A stretch of 64,000 nucleotides of DNA from VRUE01 sp036276735 (GCA_036276735.1 DASUOH010000046.1:1-64000); one strand, 5' to 3'. Counted from the first letter of the stretch, positions 49,808 to 59,723 are shown. The notes: generated by a model not told the origin, from the sequence alone. Translations and numbers: made by a program.

Positions 49808-50947
49808 TCAGCCCACCTCCGCTTTCGCTTTGATTTCAAGTGCTTGCTCGACCGGCACGTGGGTCGCCCCCACCGCTTCGGCCACCGCCGGATGCGTCAC
49901 CTCGCCCGCCGCGACGTTGACGCCGAGCCGCAGCCCGGGGTCGCGCCGGATCGCCCCGACGACGCCGTGGTCGGCGAGAGCAAGCGCGTAAGGCAGCGTC
50001 GCGTTGGTCAACGCGTAGGTCGAGGTGATCGGCACCGCGCCGGGCATGTTGGCGACGCAGTAATGGGTGATCCCGTCGACCTCGAAGGTGGGATCGCGGT
50101 GGGTGGTCGGTCGCGAGGTCTCAAAGCAACCGCCCTGGTCGATCGCAACGTCGACCAGCACCGCCCCCGGCTTCATCAGCGCCAGCTGCTCGCGTCGCAC
50201 TACATAAGGGGCGCGGGCGCCGTGGACGAGGACGGCGCCGATCACCAGGTCGGCGCGCGGCAGCATCTCCTCGATCGCCAGCGTCGTCGAGTAGACGGTC
50301 GAGCAGTGGCCGCCGAGCGCGACTTCGAGCTCGCGCAGCCGGTCGATCGACTTGTCGTAGACGAAGACGTCAGCTTCCATCCCGATCGCGATGAATGCGG
50401 CGTTCATGCCGACGACGCCGCCCCCGATCACCATCGTGTTCGCCGCCGGGACGCCCGGCACGCCGCCGAGCAGGATGCCGCGGCCGCCCATCGGCTTCTC
50501 GAGCATGAAGGCGCCCGCCTGGGCGGCGATCTTGCCGGCGATCTCGCTCATCGGCGCCAGCAGCGGCAGCCTGCCGTGCGCGTCCTCGACCGTCTCGTAG
50601 GCGACGCAGGTCGCGCCCGATTCACGCAGGCCACGAGTTTGCTCCGGGTCGGGCGCCAGGTGGAGGTAGGTGAAGAGGAGCTGGCCGGGGCGCAGCATCT
50701 CGATCTCGGGCGGCTGCGGCTCCTTCACCTTGAGCAGCATCTCCGCCTCGCCGAACAGGTCGGCGGCGGTCGGGACGATCCGCGCCCCCTGCGAGGCGAG
50801 CTGGGCGTCGGCGATCGCGCTGCCCTCGCCGGCGCCGGCCTCGATCAGCACGTCGTGGCCGTGCTCGATCAACTCCCGAACCCCGGCCGGCGTGATCGCG
50901 ACGCGGTACTCGTCGAGCTTGATCTCTCTCGGGATGCCTACTCTCAT
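49808..50947 (-). CDS. ald: Alanine dehydrogenase
   Basis: A 379-residue enzyme oxidising L-alanine to pyruvate, ammonium and NADH. MRVGIPREIKLDEYRVAITP, MLLKVKEPQPPE and MVIGGGVVGMNAA are family hallmarks, with His in YLHLAPDPEQT. ATG 50947 overlaps the pucR stop (ATGA). In this operon it would regenerate pyruvate from the alanine produced by the omega-transaminase. Confidence 0.95.
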   Translation of the reverse strand: MRVGIPREIKLDEYRVAITPAGVRELIEHGHDVLIEAGAGEGSAIADAQLASQGARIVPTAADLFGEAEMLLKVKEPQPPEIEMLRPGQLLFTYLHLAPDPEQTRGLRESGATCVAYETVEDAHGRLPLLAPMSEIAGKIAAQAGAFMLEKPMGGRGILLGGVPGVPAANTMVIGGGVVGMNAAFIAIGMEADVFVYDKSIDRLRELEVALGGHCSTVYSTTLAIEEMLPRADLVIGAVLVHGARAPYVVRREQLALMKPGAVLVDVAIDQGGCFETSRPTTHRDPTFEVDGITHYCVANMPGAVPITSTYALTNATLPYALALADHGVVGAIRRDPGLRLGVNVAAGEVTHPAVAEAVGATHVPVEQALEIKAKAEVG

Positions 50948-52503
50948 GAGCCGACGAGCTCCCTTGCCCGCAGCGCCAGCCAGAACTCGATCCGGTCGTG
51001 GGCGTGGCTGAGGTCGCGCCCGGTCAGGTCTTCGACTTTGCGCATCCGGTAGCGCAGCGTGTGGCGGTGGCAATAGACCTGGCGCGCCGCCCGCTCCCAC
51101 TGGCCGTTCTGCTCGATGAAGGCCTCGAGCGAGCGCAGCAACTCGCCGCCGTACTCCTCGTCGCCCGCCTCGATCGGTCCCAGCACGCTGTCGCAGTAGA
51201 GCTTCAGCGCCTCGGCGTCCTGGATCGAGAGCAGCAGCGTGTAGGCGCCGAGATCGCGCCACGAGGCGACCTCGGGCGCGTCGCCGTCGGCGAAGGCGGT
51301 GGCCTCCAGCGCGCAGCGCGCCTCGTGGAAGGAGCGCCGCAGCTGCTCGGGCGGGGCCGGCCGGCTCGCAGCCGCCCGAACCGAGCCACGCTCTTTGGCG
51401 AGGGCGCGGCGGGCCTCGGCGGCAAGGTCGATCGGGTCGCGGTCGGCGGTGTCGACGACCGCGCAGAGCAGCTCCCGACCGCCTGCGGCGTGCGGCGCCA
51501 CCACAGCGGGGCAGGCATCGGCGGCCAGAGCCCGCTCCAAAGCCGGCTCGACCGCAGCAGGGTCGCCGACGTCGAAGACGAGAACCGCCGCCTCCTCGCC
51601 GATGCCGAAGGGCTCCAACCGGCGGCGCAGCTCGGAAGGGTCGAGCCGACCGCCGAGGGCGCCGGCGAGGACGTCGCCGGCAAGGCGGCGCTCGGTCTCG
51701 CGGGCGACGCGGCGGCGCATCAGCTCCAACGCCACCACCGCCACGGCCTGCTGCAGGATCAGCCGCTCGAAGTCGCCGAGTCCGCCGGAGTCGCGCACGA
51801 CGACTACCCAGGCCTGCGGCGGGCCGCCGCCGGGGGAGATCACCGGATGGGCGAGCGCGCGACCCGCGACGGCCGGATGGGTCGGCACGAACGGATGGCC
51901 GTCGCGGGTGTGGGACAGCGCTTCCTCCCTGATCGCGTTGATCGCCTCGGGGGCGAGCTGGCGGCGGAAGTCGCGCCCGGCCAGCCGCTCGCCGCGGTTG
52001 TTGAGGATCGCAACGGTGCCGCCGACCGCCGAGGAGATCGTCGCGACGATCTCCTCCAGGCCGCGCTCTTCCAGCACCAGCCGCTCGAGCCGCCGCTGCA
52101 CGGCGATGCCGCGCTGCAGCACCTCGTACTGCTCGTTGACAAGGCGGGCGAAGGCCTTCTCGGTGATCGCGATGAACGGCGTCGAGTAGGGGATCTCGAA
52201 AAGCGGGAAGTCCTGAGCGAGTGCCTCGTCAACCATCGCTTTCGGCAGCTTTTTATGGCTGAAGCCGGTGCCGAGGCCAAGCCCCGCGAGGTTGTGCTCG
52301 GCCAGCAGCCTGATGTAGTCGCGCTGCTTTGGTGTGGTGTCGAGGGGGATGCCGGTGGTCAGCATCAGCTCTCCGCCCGAGAGCCACGGAGTCGGGTCCT
52401 CGAGCTCGGAGATGTGGACCCAGCGCACAGGCGACTCGGCCGAGTCGATGCCGGCAGCGAGCTCCAGCTCGAGCTCAGCCAGCAGGCTCTGGACGGTCAG
52501 CAC
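50944..52503 (-). CDS. PucR-family transcriptional regulator
   Basis: A 519-residue regulator with an N-terminal PucR (purine catabolism) sensory domain in the first 130 residues (WVHISELEDPTPWLSGGELMLTTG), a middle GGDEF-like region and a C-terminal PucR HTH (CHRHTLRYRMRKVEDLTGRDL). PucR-type proteins usually activate catabolic genes on binding an inducer. Placement between transaminase and ald implies it controls this amine locus; candidate sites lie at 53924-54073. Confidence 0.9.
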   Translation of the reverse strand: MLTVQSLLAELELELAAGIDSAESPVRWVHISELEDPTPWLSGGELMLTTGIPLDTTPKQRDYIRLLAEHNLAGLGLGTGFSHKKLPKAMVDEALAQDFPLFEIPYSTPFIAITEKAFARLVNEQYEVLQRGIAVQRRLERLVLEERGLEEIVATISSAVGGTVAILNNRGERLAGRDFRRQLAPEAINAIREEALSHTRDGHPFVPTHPAVAGRALAHPVISPGGGPPQAWVVVVRDSGGLGDFERLILQQAVAVVALELMRRRVARETERRLAGDVLAGALGGRLDPSELRRRLEPFGIGEEAAVLVFDVGDPAAVEPALERALAADACPAVVAPHAAGGRELLCAVVDTADRDPIDLAAEARRALAKERGSVRAAASRPAPPEQLRRSFHEARCALEATAFADGDAPEVASWRDLGAYTLLLSIQDAEALKLYCDSVLGPIEAGDEEYGGELLRSLEAFIEQNGQWERAARQVYCHRHTLRYRMRKVEDLTGRDLSHAHDRIEFWLALRARELVGS

Positions 52504-52509
52504 CGGCGC

Positions 52510-53895
52510 CTACCCGTTGACCCGGCTCCAGGCGTCCGTGAGGACGCCGCGCAGGACGTCGTGGATCTCTTCGAACTGCGGCGTGTCGGCAATCAGTGGC
52601 GGCGCCAGCTGGATCACCGGGTCGCCGCGGTCGTCCGCCCGGCAGATCAGGCCGCGGCGGTAGAGCTCGCCGGAGAGGAAGCCGCGCAGCAGATCCTCGG
52701 ACTCCTCGCCGTCGAAGCTCTCCTTGGTCTCCTTGTCCTTGACCAGCTCGATCGCGTGGAAGTAACCGGCGCCGCGCACGTCGCCGACGATCGGCAGGTC
52801 GCGCAGCGACTCCAGCATCGCGCGGAACTCGCCCTCCTTGGCGTGAACGTGGCCGGGGAGGTCCTCCTCCTCGAAGGCGTCGAGGTTGGCCATCGCGACC
52901 GCCGCCGCCACCGGGTGGCCGGCGAAGGTGAAGCCGTGGGCAAAGGAGGCGTCCCCCTGCATGAAGGGCTCGGCGACCCGATCCGACGCGACAACGCCGC
53001 CCATCGGGGCGTAGGCCGAGGTGAGCGCCTTGGCGATCGTGATCAGGTCCGGCTGGTAGCCGTAGCGCTCGCAGCCGAACCAGTGGCCGAGCCGCCCCCA
53101 GGCGCAGATCACCTCGTCGGAGATCAGCAGCACGTCGTGGCGGTCGCAGATCTCGCGCACCCGCTGGAAGTAGCCCTCGGGGGGGACGAGGCAGCCGCCC
53201 GCGTTCTGGACCGGCTCGAGGATCACCGCGGCGACCGTTTCGGGGCCCTCGAAGACGATCCGCTCCTCGATCGCGTCCGCCGCCCAGAGCGGATCGCGGT
53301 CCTCGGGCCAGCGGTAGAGGTTGGTGTTGGGGACGTGGCAGCCACCCGGCACCAGCGGCTCGAACTGGTAGCGCAGGTCGGTGATGCCGGTCGCCGACAG
53401 CGCCCCCAGCGAGGTGCCGTGGTAGGCGATCTCCCGCGCTATCACCTTGTGCTTCTGGCCTTTGCCGTGCATGCGGTGGAAGTTGCGGGCCAGCTTCAGG
53501 GCCGACTCGACCGCCTCCGAGCCGCCCGAGGTGAAGAAGACACGGTTGAGGTCGCCGGGCGCCAGCGAAGCGATCCGCGCCGCCAGCTCGATCGCGCGCG
53601 GGTGGGCGTAGCTCCACAGCGTGTAGAAGTCAAGCTCTTCCATCTGCCGCGCCGCGGCCTCGGCGAGCGCGGCGCGGCCGTGACCGCCGTTGACGCAGAA
53701 GAGGGCCGAGAGGCCGTCGAGGTAGCGATTGCCGTGGTCGTCGTAGACGTAGCACCCCTCGCCGCGCACGATGATCGGGATCTCGGCGCCGGCCCCATAT
53801 GCGCCCATGCGCGAGAAGTGCATCCAGAGATGTCGCCTGGCCAGCTCCTGGAGGTCGGTGGTTACCGCTCCGCTCGTCTGCGAGGCAATGGCCAT
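52510..53895 (-). CDS. Class III omega-aminotransferase
   Basis: A 461-residue class III PLP aminotransferase. RNRYLDGLSALFCVNGGHG, FFTSGGSEAVESALKLAR, LLISDEVICAWGRLG and ITIAKALTSAYAPMGG (Schiff-base Lys) mark the family, close to pyruvate-dependent putrescine / beta-alanine / taurine transaminases. First gene of the minus-strand operon; 6 bp precede pucR. Donor amine is not resolved, but alanine dehydrogenase downstream suggests pyruvate as acceptor. Confidence 0.9.
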   Translation of the reverse strand: MAIASQTSGAVTTDLQELARRHLWMHFSRMGAYGAGAEIPIIVRGEGCYVYDDHGNRYLDGLSALFCVNGGHGRAALAEAAARQMEELDFYTLWSYAHPRAIELAARIASLAPGDLNRVFFTSGGSEAVESALKLARNFHRMHGKGQKHKVIAREIAYHGTSLGALSATGITDLRYQFEPLVPGGCHVPNTNLYRWPEDRDPLWAADAIEERIVFEGPETVAAVILEPVQNAGGCLVPPEGYFQRVREICDRHDVLLISDEVICAWGRLGHWFGCERYGYQPDLITIAKALTSAYAPMGGVVASDRVAEPFMQGDASFAHGFTFAGHPVAAAVAMANLDAFEEEDLPGHVHAKEGEFRAMLESLRDLPIVGDVRGAGYFHAIELVKDKETKESFDGEESEDLLRGFLSGELYRRGLICRADDRGDPVIQLAPPLIADTPQFEEIHDVLRGVLTDAWSRVNG

Positions 53896-53923
53896 GCGTA
53901 TGCTCCTCTCTTGCTACGACGTT

Positions 53924-54073
53924 CTGGACAAAGCTAGAGTGCGTTTCTCCGCTTTGCAATGGTCGCGTCGTCAAGGACTTAGCTATTGATTGTACGACCT
54001 GGACATAGTCGGCCCCTCGCTTTGGTGACCGCGCCCCTTGTAAAGCCGCCGCTTCGGACATACCGTCTGGACA
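53924..54073. promoter_or_regulatory. Divergent regulatory region with three CTGGACA sites
   Basis: The 215-bp space between the transaminase and ABC transporter genes holds CTGGACA at 53924-53930, 53999-54005 and 54067-54073, all on the plus strand. The first two share an upstream TACGAC, and the third sits in the near-palindrome GTCTGGACAGAC. Spacings are 75 and 68 bp. They are candidate PucR sites for both operons. Confidence 0.4.
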
Positions 54074-54110
54074 GACGACTCCACCGAGGCGGGCAAGGTC
54101 GACGGAGGAG

Positions 54111-55250
54111 GTGAAAGCCACGGTTCCGAGCGTCGAGCTGGAGAGGGTTACTAAGCGCTTCGACGACGTGGTCGCCGTGGACGGCGTCGACCTGGAGCTT
54201 GGCCGTGGCGAGTTCTTCACGCTGCTCGGCCCGAGCGGCTGCGGCAAGACGACGACGCTGCGGATGATCGCCGGCTTCGAGCGCCCCAGCGAGGGCCGTG
54301 TCCGGATCGAGGGGGCCGACGTCGCCGACCTGCCGCCGCACCGGCGCCCCACCAACACCGTCTTCCAGAGCTACGCGCTCTTCCCCCACCTCAACGTCGA
54401 GGACAACGTCGCCTACGGCCTCAAGCGCAAGAAGGTGCCGAAGGCCGAGATCCGCGAGCGGGTAGCGTCGGAGCTCGACCGGGTCGGCCTGGCGGCCGAG
54501 GCGAGGCGGCGCCCGGCACAGCTTTCCGGCGGCCAGCAGCAGCGGGTGGCTCTGGCCCGCGCCCTCGTCAACCTGCCGAAGGTGCTGCTCCTCGACGAGC
54601 CGCTCGGCGCCCTTGACCTGAAGCTGCGCAAGGGCCTGCAGGTCGAGCTGAAGCGGATCCAGCGCGAGGTCGGGATCACCTTCGTCTACGTCACCCACGA
54701 CCAGGAGGAGGCGCTGACGATGAGTGACCGGATCGCGGTGATGAACCGTGGCCGGATCGAGCAGGTGGCGACGCCGGAGGAAGTCTACGAGCGGCCCGCC
54801 ACCGCCTTCGTCGCCGGCTTCATCGGCGTCTCCAACCTGATGCCCGCGGTGGTCTCCGGTCCCGGCGAGGTGCGGCTCGACCACGGTCCGTCCGTTGCCG
54901 TGGCCCCCGACGGTCTGGCCCCGGGGCAGCGCTGCCACGCCGTCGTCCGTCCCGAGAAGCTGCGGATCGAGCTGCTCGACGCCGCCGCGAGCGTCTCCCC
55001 CAACGGGGACGCGCCACGGGTCGAGGGCACGGTCGAGAGCTCCCTCTACCTCGGCACCACGACGCAGGTCGTGGTCGACCTCGGTGACGGCGTGCGAATG
55101 ACGGTCCTGGTTCCCAATGCCAGCGAGGCAGAGCGCCAGCGATTGCCGGGCGGCGGCGCCCGGGTAGCGCTGAGCTGGGATCCGGAGCACATGCATCTGG
55201 TCCAGGAGAGCCCGCAACTACAGAGAGGTGAGATGGATGAGGATTCGTGA
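54111..55250 (+). CDS. potA: Spermidine/putrescine-type ABC transporter ATPase
   Basis: A 379-residue PotA-like ATPase. Walker A GPSGCGKTTT, signature LSGGQQQRVALARAL, Walker B LLLDEPLGALD, H-loop VTHDQEEALT, and a C-terminal TOBE domain. GTG 54111 follows GGAGGAG very closely, so the exact start is uncertain. First gene of a five-gene operon (ATPase, binding protein, two permeases, semialdehyde dehydrogenase). Confidence 0.93.
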   Translation: MKATVPSVELERVTKRFDDVVAVDGVDLELGRGEFFTLLGPSGCGKTTTLRMIAGFERPSEGRVRIEGADVADLPPHRRPTNTVFQSYALFPHLNVEDNVAYGLKRKKVPKAEIRERVASELDRVGLAAEARRRPAQLSGGQQQRVALARALVNLPKVLLLDEPLGALDLKLRKGLQVELKRIQREVGITFVYVTHDQEEALTMSDRIAVMNRGRIEQVATPEEVYERPATAFVAGFIGVSNLMPAVVSGPGEVRLDHGPSVAVAPDGLAPGQRCHAVVRPEKLRIELLDAAASVSPNGDAPRVEGTVESSLYLGTTTQVVVDLGDGVRMTVLVPNASEAERQRLPGGGARVALSWDPEHMHLVQESPQLQRGEMDEDS

Positions 55251-56370
55251 CTCCAGGCTGATCGTGGCGCTGGCGACGTTCGTCCTCGCCCTGGCCCTCG
55301 CGGCCTGCGGCGACGACACCGTGGGCGGCGGCGGCAACTCCGACGACGTGCAAACCGCAAAAGCGGGTCAGGCGACCGGGCAGCTGACCATCTCCAACTG
55401 GCCCGGATACATCGACCCCGGCGCCAAAGGCACGGTCGCCGAGTTCGAAGACGAGACCGGCGTCAAAGTCAACTACATCGAGGACATCAACTCGAACGAC
55501 AGCTTCTTCGGCAAGCTGCAGCCGCAGCTGGAACAGGGCGAATCGGGCGGCCGCGACCTCTTCGTCGTCGCCGATTACATGGCGGAACAGATGTACGACC
55601 TCGGCTACCTGCAGGAGTTCAACCAAGACGACCTGCCGACGGTCTTCAAAACTCTCTTGCCGAGCCTCGAGAGCCCGTCTTTCGACCCGGAGCGAAAGTT
55701 CTCCGTGCCGTGGCAAGGGGGCATGACCGGGCTCTGGGTCGACACCGCCAAGGCGCCTGAGATCCGCTCGATCAACGATCTCTTCGACCCGAAATACAAG
55801 GGCAAAGTGACGATGCTGGAAGAACTTCGGGAAACCCCGGCGCTGGTGATGCTCGCCGAAGGGGTCGACCCGGCCGAGGCCAGCGCCGACGAATGGCTAA
55901 AGGCGATCGACAAGATCAAGGCGGCCGCCGACTCCGGTCAGATCAGGAAATTCACCGGCAACGAGTACACCGAGGACCTGACTGCGGGAAACATCGTCGC
56001 CGCAATCGGCTGGTCGGGCGACGCCTCGATCATCGAAAACGAGAACGCCGAATGGCGGATGCCGACCGAGGGTTGCACGGAGTGGATGGAAAACATGGTG
56101 ATCCCGGTGGGTGCCCCGAACACCGCCGCGGCGCTCACCTGGATGGACTTCGTCTACCGGCCGGAGGTGGCGGCTGACATCACCGAATACGTCGAATACA
56201 TCTCCCCGGTGGAGGGCGTCAAAGACATCCTCAAAAAACGGGGCTCGGAGCTGGCGGAAAGCGAGATCGTCTTCCCAACCGAGGAGTTCACCCGCGACTG
56301 CACCGGCCAGATCACGCCACCCGACTTCGAACGGGTCAACGAGGCCTGGCAGGACGTCCTGACCGGGTGA
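55237..56370 (+). CDS. potD: Polyamine-binding lipoprotein of the ABC transporter
   Basis: A 377-residue extracytoplasmic solute-binding protein of the PotD/PotF family. Lipobox LAAC places the lipid-modified Cys at residue 24. LTISNWPGYIDPG, WQGGMTGLWVDT and AAIGWSGDASII are typical ligand-pocket segments. ATG 55237 lies 14 nt inside the ATPase gene; GTG 55228 is an alternative. AAA, AAC and GAA codons are commoner here than in the adjacent genes. Confidence 0.93.
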   Translation: MRIRDSRLIVALATFVLALALAACGDDTVGGGGNSDDVQTAKAGQATGQLTISNWPGYIDPGAKGTVAEFEDETGVKVNYIEDINSNDSFFGKLQPQLEQGESGGRDLFVVADYMAEQMYDLGYLQEFNQDDLPTVFKTLLPSLESPSFDPERKFSVPWQGGMTGLWVDTAKAPEIRSINDLFDPKYKGKVTMLEELRETPALVMLAEGVDPAEASADEWLKAIDKIKAAADSGQIRKFTGNEYTEDLTAGNIVAAIGWSGDASIIENENAEWRMPTEGCTEWMENMVIPVGAPNTAAALTWMDFVYRPEVAADITEYVEYISPVEGVKDILKKRGSELAESEIVFPTEEFTRDCTGQITPPDFERVNEAWQDVLTG

Positions 56371-56374
56371 TCGC

Positions 56375-57247
56375 ATGGGCCTGAAGCAGCGCCTGGTCCC
56401 GTATTGGCTCTTGGGACCGGGCCTGCTCTGGCTGATCATCTTCTTCGTCGTGCCCATGTACTTCATGGGCGAACTGGCGCTGCGCTCGGGGTCGCTGACC
56501 ACCGGTTTCACCTTCGACTGGGCGTGGTCGAACTTCCCCGACTCCCTGTCGGGACACGGTGACCAGGTCGTGCGCTCGTTCTTATACGCGGGCGTCGCGA
56601 CCCTGCTTGCGCTCTTGATCGCCTACCCCCTCGCCTACGCGATCGCCTTCCGGGCCGGGCGCTTCAAGGTGCTGCTGCTGTTCGCGGTGATCGCGCCGTT
56701 CTTCACCACCTACCTGATTCGCACGATCGCCTGGAAAACGATCCTCAGCGACGACAGCCCGATCGTCGGCGTGCTCCAGACCCTGGCGCTGGTTCCCCAG
56801 GACGGACGGGTGCTTGCGACCTCCGGCGCGGTGATCGCCGGCCTCACCTACAACTTCCTCCCCTTCATGGTCCTGCCGCTCTACGCCAACCTGGAGCGGC
56901 TCGACCTGCGGCTGGTCGAGGCGGCTAAGGACCTCTACTCCTCCTCGCGCCAGGCCTTTCTTCGCGTCACCCTGCCGCTGACCATGCCGGGCATCGTCGC
57001 CGGCGTCCTGCTGACCTTCATCCCCGCTTTCGGCGACTACATCAACGCCCAGCTGCTCGGCGGGACGCAGCAGGCGATGATCGGCAACGTCATCCAGTCG
57101 CTCTACCTCAACCAGCGCAACTACCCCGAGGCTGCGGCCCTCTCCTTCCTGATGATGGCGCTGATCCTCGCCGTCGTCACCATCTACATCCGCTTCGCGG
57201 GCACCGGGGCCTTCATGGGCGACGAGGACGAGCGGAGGGCAACCTGA
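56375..57247 (+). CDS. potB: ABC transporter permease (PotB-like)
   Basis: A 290-residue permease with six predicted membrane segments. The EAA loop, contacting the ATPase, reads EAAKDLYSSSRQAFLRVTLPLTMPG. The N-terminal segment GPGLLWLIIFFVVPMYFMG and TFIPAFGDYINAQLLGG are typical of PotB. Last base of the TGA is the first of the next ATG. Confidence 0.93.
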   Translation: MGLKQRLVPYWLLGPGLLWLIIFFVVPMYFMGELALRSGSLTTGFTFDWAWSNFPDSLSGHGDQVVRSFLYAGVATLLALLIAYPLAYAIAFRAGRFKVLLLFAVIAPFFTTYLIRTIAWKTILSDDSPIVGVLQTLALVPQDGRVLATSGAVIAGLTYNFLPFMVLPLYANLERLDLRLVEAAKDLYSSSRQAFLRVTLPLTMPGIVAGVLLTFIPAFGDYINAQLLGGTQQAMIGNVIQSLYLNQRNYPEAAALSFLMMALILAVVTIYIRFAGTGAFMGDEDERRAT

Positions 57248-58116
57248 TGGCGGGCGCCTGGCAATGGCTGCGCCGCAACGCGCTGCCGCTCTACGCGGCG
57301 CTCGCCGTCACCTACATGCTTATCCCGATCGTCGTCATCGCGGTCTTCTCGTTCGGCGAGACGCCGAAAGACAAACTGACCTTTGGCCTCGACGACGGCT
57401 TCACGCTCGAGTACTGGGAGTCCGTCTTCTCGGTGCCGGAGCTGAACGACTCGCTGATGACGAGCCTGCGGTTGGCCGCGTTCTCGACTCTGATTTCGAC
57501 CGCTATCGGCACCCTGATGGCGATCGCCCTGGTGCGTCACCGATTCGTCGGTCAGCGCGTAGCCAACCTCCTGATCGTGATCCCGATGGCGACGCCCGAG
57601 GTCGTGATCGGCGCCTCGCTGCTCTCGATGTTCATCTACTACACGTTCGCGCTCGGCTTCACGACGCTGCTGCTGGCCCACGTGATGTTCTCGATCAGCT
57701 TCGTGGTGGTTGTCGTGCGCTCGCGGCTAATCGGCTTCGACCGCCACCTCGAGGAGGCCGCCGCCGACCTCGGCGCGACCCCGCTGACGTCCTTCCGGAC
57801 GGTGACGCTGCCGCTGCTGGCGCCGGGCGTGATCGCGGCGGCGCTGCTCGCCTTCGCCCTCTCGATCGACGACTTCGTGATCTCGAACTTCAACTCGGGG
57901 ACCACCGTGACCTTCCCGCTCTACGTATACGGGGTCAGCCTGCGCGGCATCCCGGTGCAGGTGAATGCGCTGGCGACGCTGCTCTTCCTCGTCGCGGTGA
58001 TCGCGGTCGCACTCGTCCTGTGGCAGCAGCGGCGCGCCGAGCGCTTGGCCGCGGTCCGCCCCGAGCGCGAACCGGCGCCGCCGATTCCGGCCCCTCCGGC
58101 CCAGGCGACGACGTGA
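57247..58116 (+). CDS. potC: ABC transporter permease (PotC-like)
   Basis: A 289-residue permease with six predicted membrane segments. The EAA loop is EEAAADLGATPLTSFRTVTL and the conserved FALSIDDFVISNFNSG follows, as in PotC/YdcV. The C-terminal tail is Pro/Ala-rich and basic. Coupled by one base to both neighbours. Confidence 0.93.
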   Translation: MAGAWQWLRRNALPLYAALAVTYMLIPIVVIAVFSFGETPKDKLTFGLDDGFTLEYWESVFSVPELNDSLMTSLRLAAFSTLISTAIGTLMAIALVRHRFVGQRVANLLIVIPMATPEVVIGASLLSMFIYYTFALGFTTLLLAHVMFSISFVVVVVRSRLIGFDRHLEEAAADLGATPLTSFRTVTLPLLAPGVIAAALLAFALSIDDFVISNFNSGTTVTFPLYVYGVSLRGIPVQVNALATLLFLVAVIAVALVLWQQRRAERLAAVRPEREPAPPIPAPPAQATT

Positions 58117-59576
58117 TGGCCGCGCGGACGGAGACCGCGACCCTGCCCAACTACGTCGGCGGCGCCTGGCAGCCGGTCGAGGAGGTCGAGACGCTGGAGG
58201 ACGTCGATCCGGCGAGCGGCGAGGTGGCCGCGCTGGTGCCGCTGAGCGAGGCGCGGCACGTCCGCGAAGCGGTCGAGGCGGCGCGCGGCGCGCAGGCGGC
58301 GTGGCGGGTCGTCGCGCCGCAGCGCCGGGCGCGCGCCGTGCTGGCGCTGCGCGACGAGCTGCTGCGGCGTCGCGCCGAGCTGACCGCGATGGTGACGGCC
58401 GACATGGGCAAGACGCTCGAGGACGCCGACGGTGAGGTCGGGCGCGGCATCGAGTCGGTCGAGTCGGCGGCGGCGATCCCGCACCTGATGAAGGGCGAGA
58501 CGCTGGAGGGGGTGGCACGGGGCGTCGACGTCGAGATGGTGCGCCAGCCGGTCGGCGTCGTCGCGGCGATCACGCCGTTCAACTTCCCGGCGATGATCCC
58601 GCTCTGGTTCCTCCCCTACGCGATCGCCTGCGGCAACGCGTTCATCCTCAAGCCCTCCGAGCAGGACCCGCGGCCGGCGGCGCTGATCGTGGAGATGGTC
58701 GACGCCGTCGAGGAGATCCCGGCCGGGGTCGTCAACCTCGTCCACGGCGGCCGCGAGGCGGTCACCGCGATCCTCGACGACCCCGGCATCGACGCGATCT
58801 CCTTCGTCGGCCAGGCGAAGACGGCGCGGTTCGTCGCCGAACGGGCGACGGCGAGCGGCAAGCGCGTGCAGGCGCTGGGCGGGGCGAAGAACTCACTCGT
58901 GGTGATGCCTGACGCCGACCTCGAGCAGGCGATGCCGGCGATCATGGGCTCGGCCTTCGGCGCCGCCGGACAGCGCTGCCTGGCGGGATCGGTGTGCGTC
59001 GTGGTCGGCGACGAGGCACGACGTGCGGAGGTGCACAAGGCGCTGGTCGCCGCGGCCGGCCGGCTCGCGGTAGGCGACGGCGCCGCTCGCGACACCGACG
59101 TCTGCCCGATGGTCTCCGCCGAGGCCCACGACCGGGTCGAAGAGGCGATCGAAGCGGCCGAGCGCAACGGCGCCGAGCTGCTGCTCGACGGGCGTGGTAC
59201 GTCCAACCGCGCCGGCACTGTGCTGGGGCCGACTGTGGCGGTCGCCTCATTGGAGTCCGAGCTGGCGCGCGAGGAGCAGTTCGGGCCGCTGTTGACCCTC
59301 GTCGACGCCGACGACCTCGACGCGGCGCTCGACTTCCTCAACGGCTCGCGCTATGGCAACGCGGGCGCGATCTTCACCCGCTCGGGTGAGGCGGCACGGC
59401 GCTACCGCTACGGGGCGCAGGCCGGCATGCTCGGCGTCAACGTCGGCGTGCCGGCGCCGGTCGCGTGGTTTCCGTTTGCTGGGTGGAAGGACTCGATGGA
59501 CGGCGACCTGCACGCGAACGGGATGGATGCGGTCGACTTCTACACGCGGAAGAAGGTCGTTACGAGTCGTTGGTGA
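58116..59576 (+). CDS. mmsA: CoA-acylating methylmalonate-semialdehyde dehydrogenase
   Basis: A 486-residue aldehyde dehydrogenase of the MMSDH class, making propionyl- or acetyl-CoA from (methyl)malonate semialdehyde. Cofactor and catalytic segments are TPFNFPAMIPLWF, QALGGAKNSLVVMPDAD and GAAGQRCLAGS with the catalytic Cys; the position of the usual general-base Glu is Gly-Gly, as expected for CoA-acylating enzymes. In this operon it would process malonate semialdehyde from beta-alanine. Longer readings upstream run through the permease gene. Confidence 0.92.
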   Translation: MAARTETATLPNYVGGAWQPVEEVETLEDVDPASGEVAALVPLSEARHVREAVEAARGAQAAWRVVAPQRRARAVLALRDELLRRRAELTAMVTADMGKTLEDADGEVGRGIESVESAAAIPHLMKGETLEGVARGVDVEMVRQPVGVVAAITPFNFPAMIPLWFLPYAIACGNAFILKPSEQDPRPAALIVEMVDAVEEIPAGVVNLVHGGREAVTAILDDPGIDAISFVGQAKTARFVAERATASGKRVQALGGAKNSLVVMPDADLEQAMPAIMGSAFGAAGQRCLAGSVCVVVGDEARRAEVHKALVAAAGRLAVGDGAARDTDVCPMVSAEAHDRVEEAIEAAERNGAELLLDGRGTSNRAGTVLGPTVAVASLESELAREEQFGPLLTLVDADDLDAALDFLNGSRYGNAGAIFTRSGEAARRYRYGAQAGMLGVNVGVPAPVAWFPFAGWKDSMDGDLHANGMDAVDFYTRKKVVTSRW

Positions 59577-59582
59577 GAGGCC

Positions 59583-59713
59583 GGGTCGAGTGATGGCCGG
59601 CGGAGCCCATGTTCGCTCGCTGCGCTCGCTCACTATGTGTGTGGCGGCTTCGCCGCCAAGGATCACTCGCCGGTGCGCCGCTTCGCGAGGCTCCGCCGGC
59701 CATCACTCGACCC
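59583..59713. repeat. Long inverted repeat downstream of mmsA
   Basis: The arms 59583-59607 and 59689-59713 match perfectly over 25 bp (start GGGTCGAGTGATGG). The 81-bp interior contains smaller hairpins such as GGCGGCTTCGCCGCC. It is probably a transcription barrier between the convergent mmsA and oxidoreductase genes. Confidence 0.75.
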
Positions 59714-59723
59714 GCCCGTCAAC

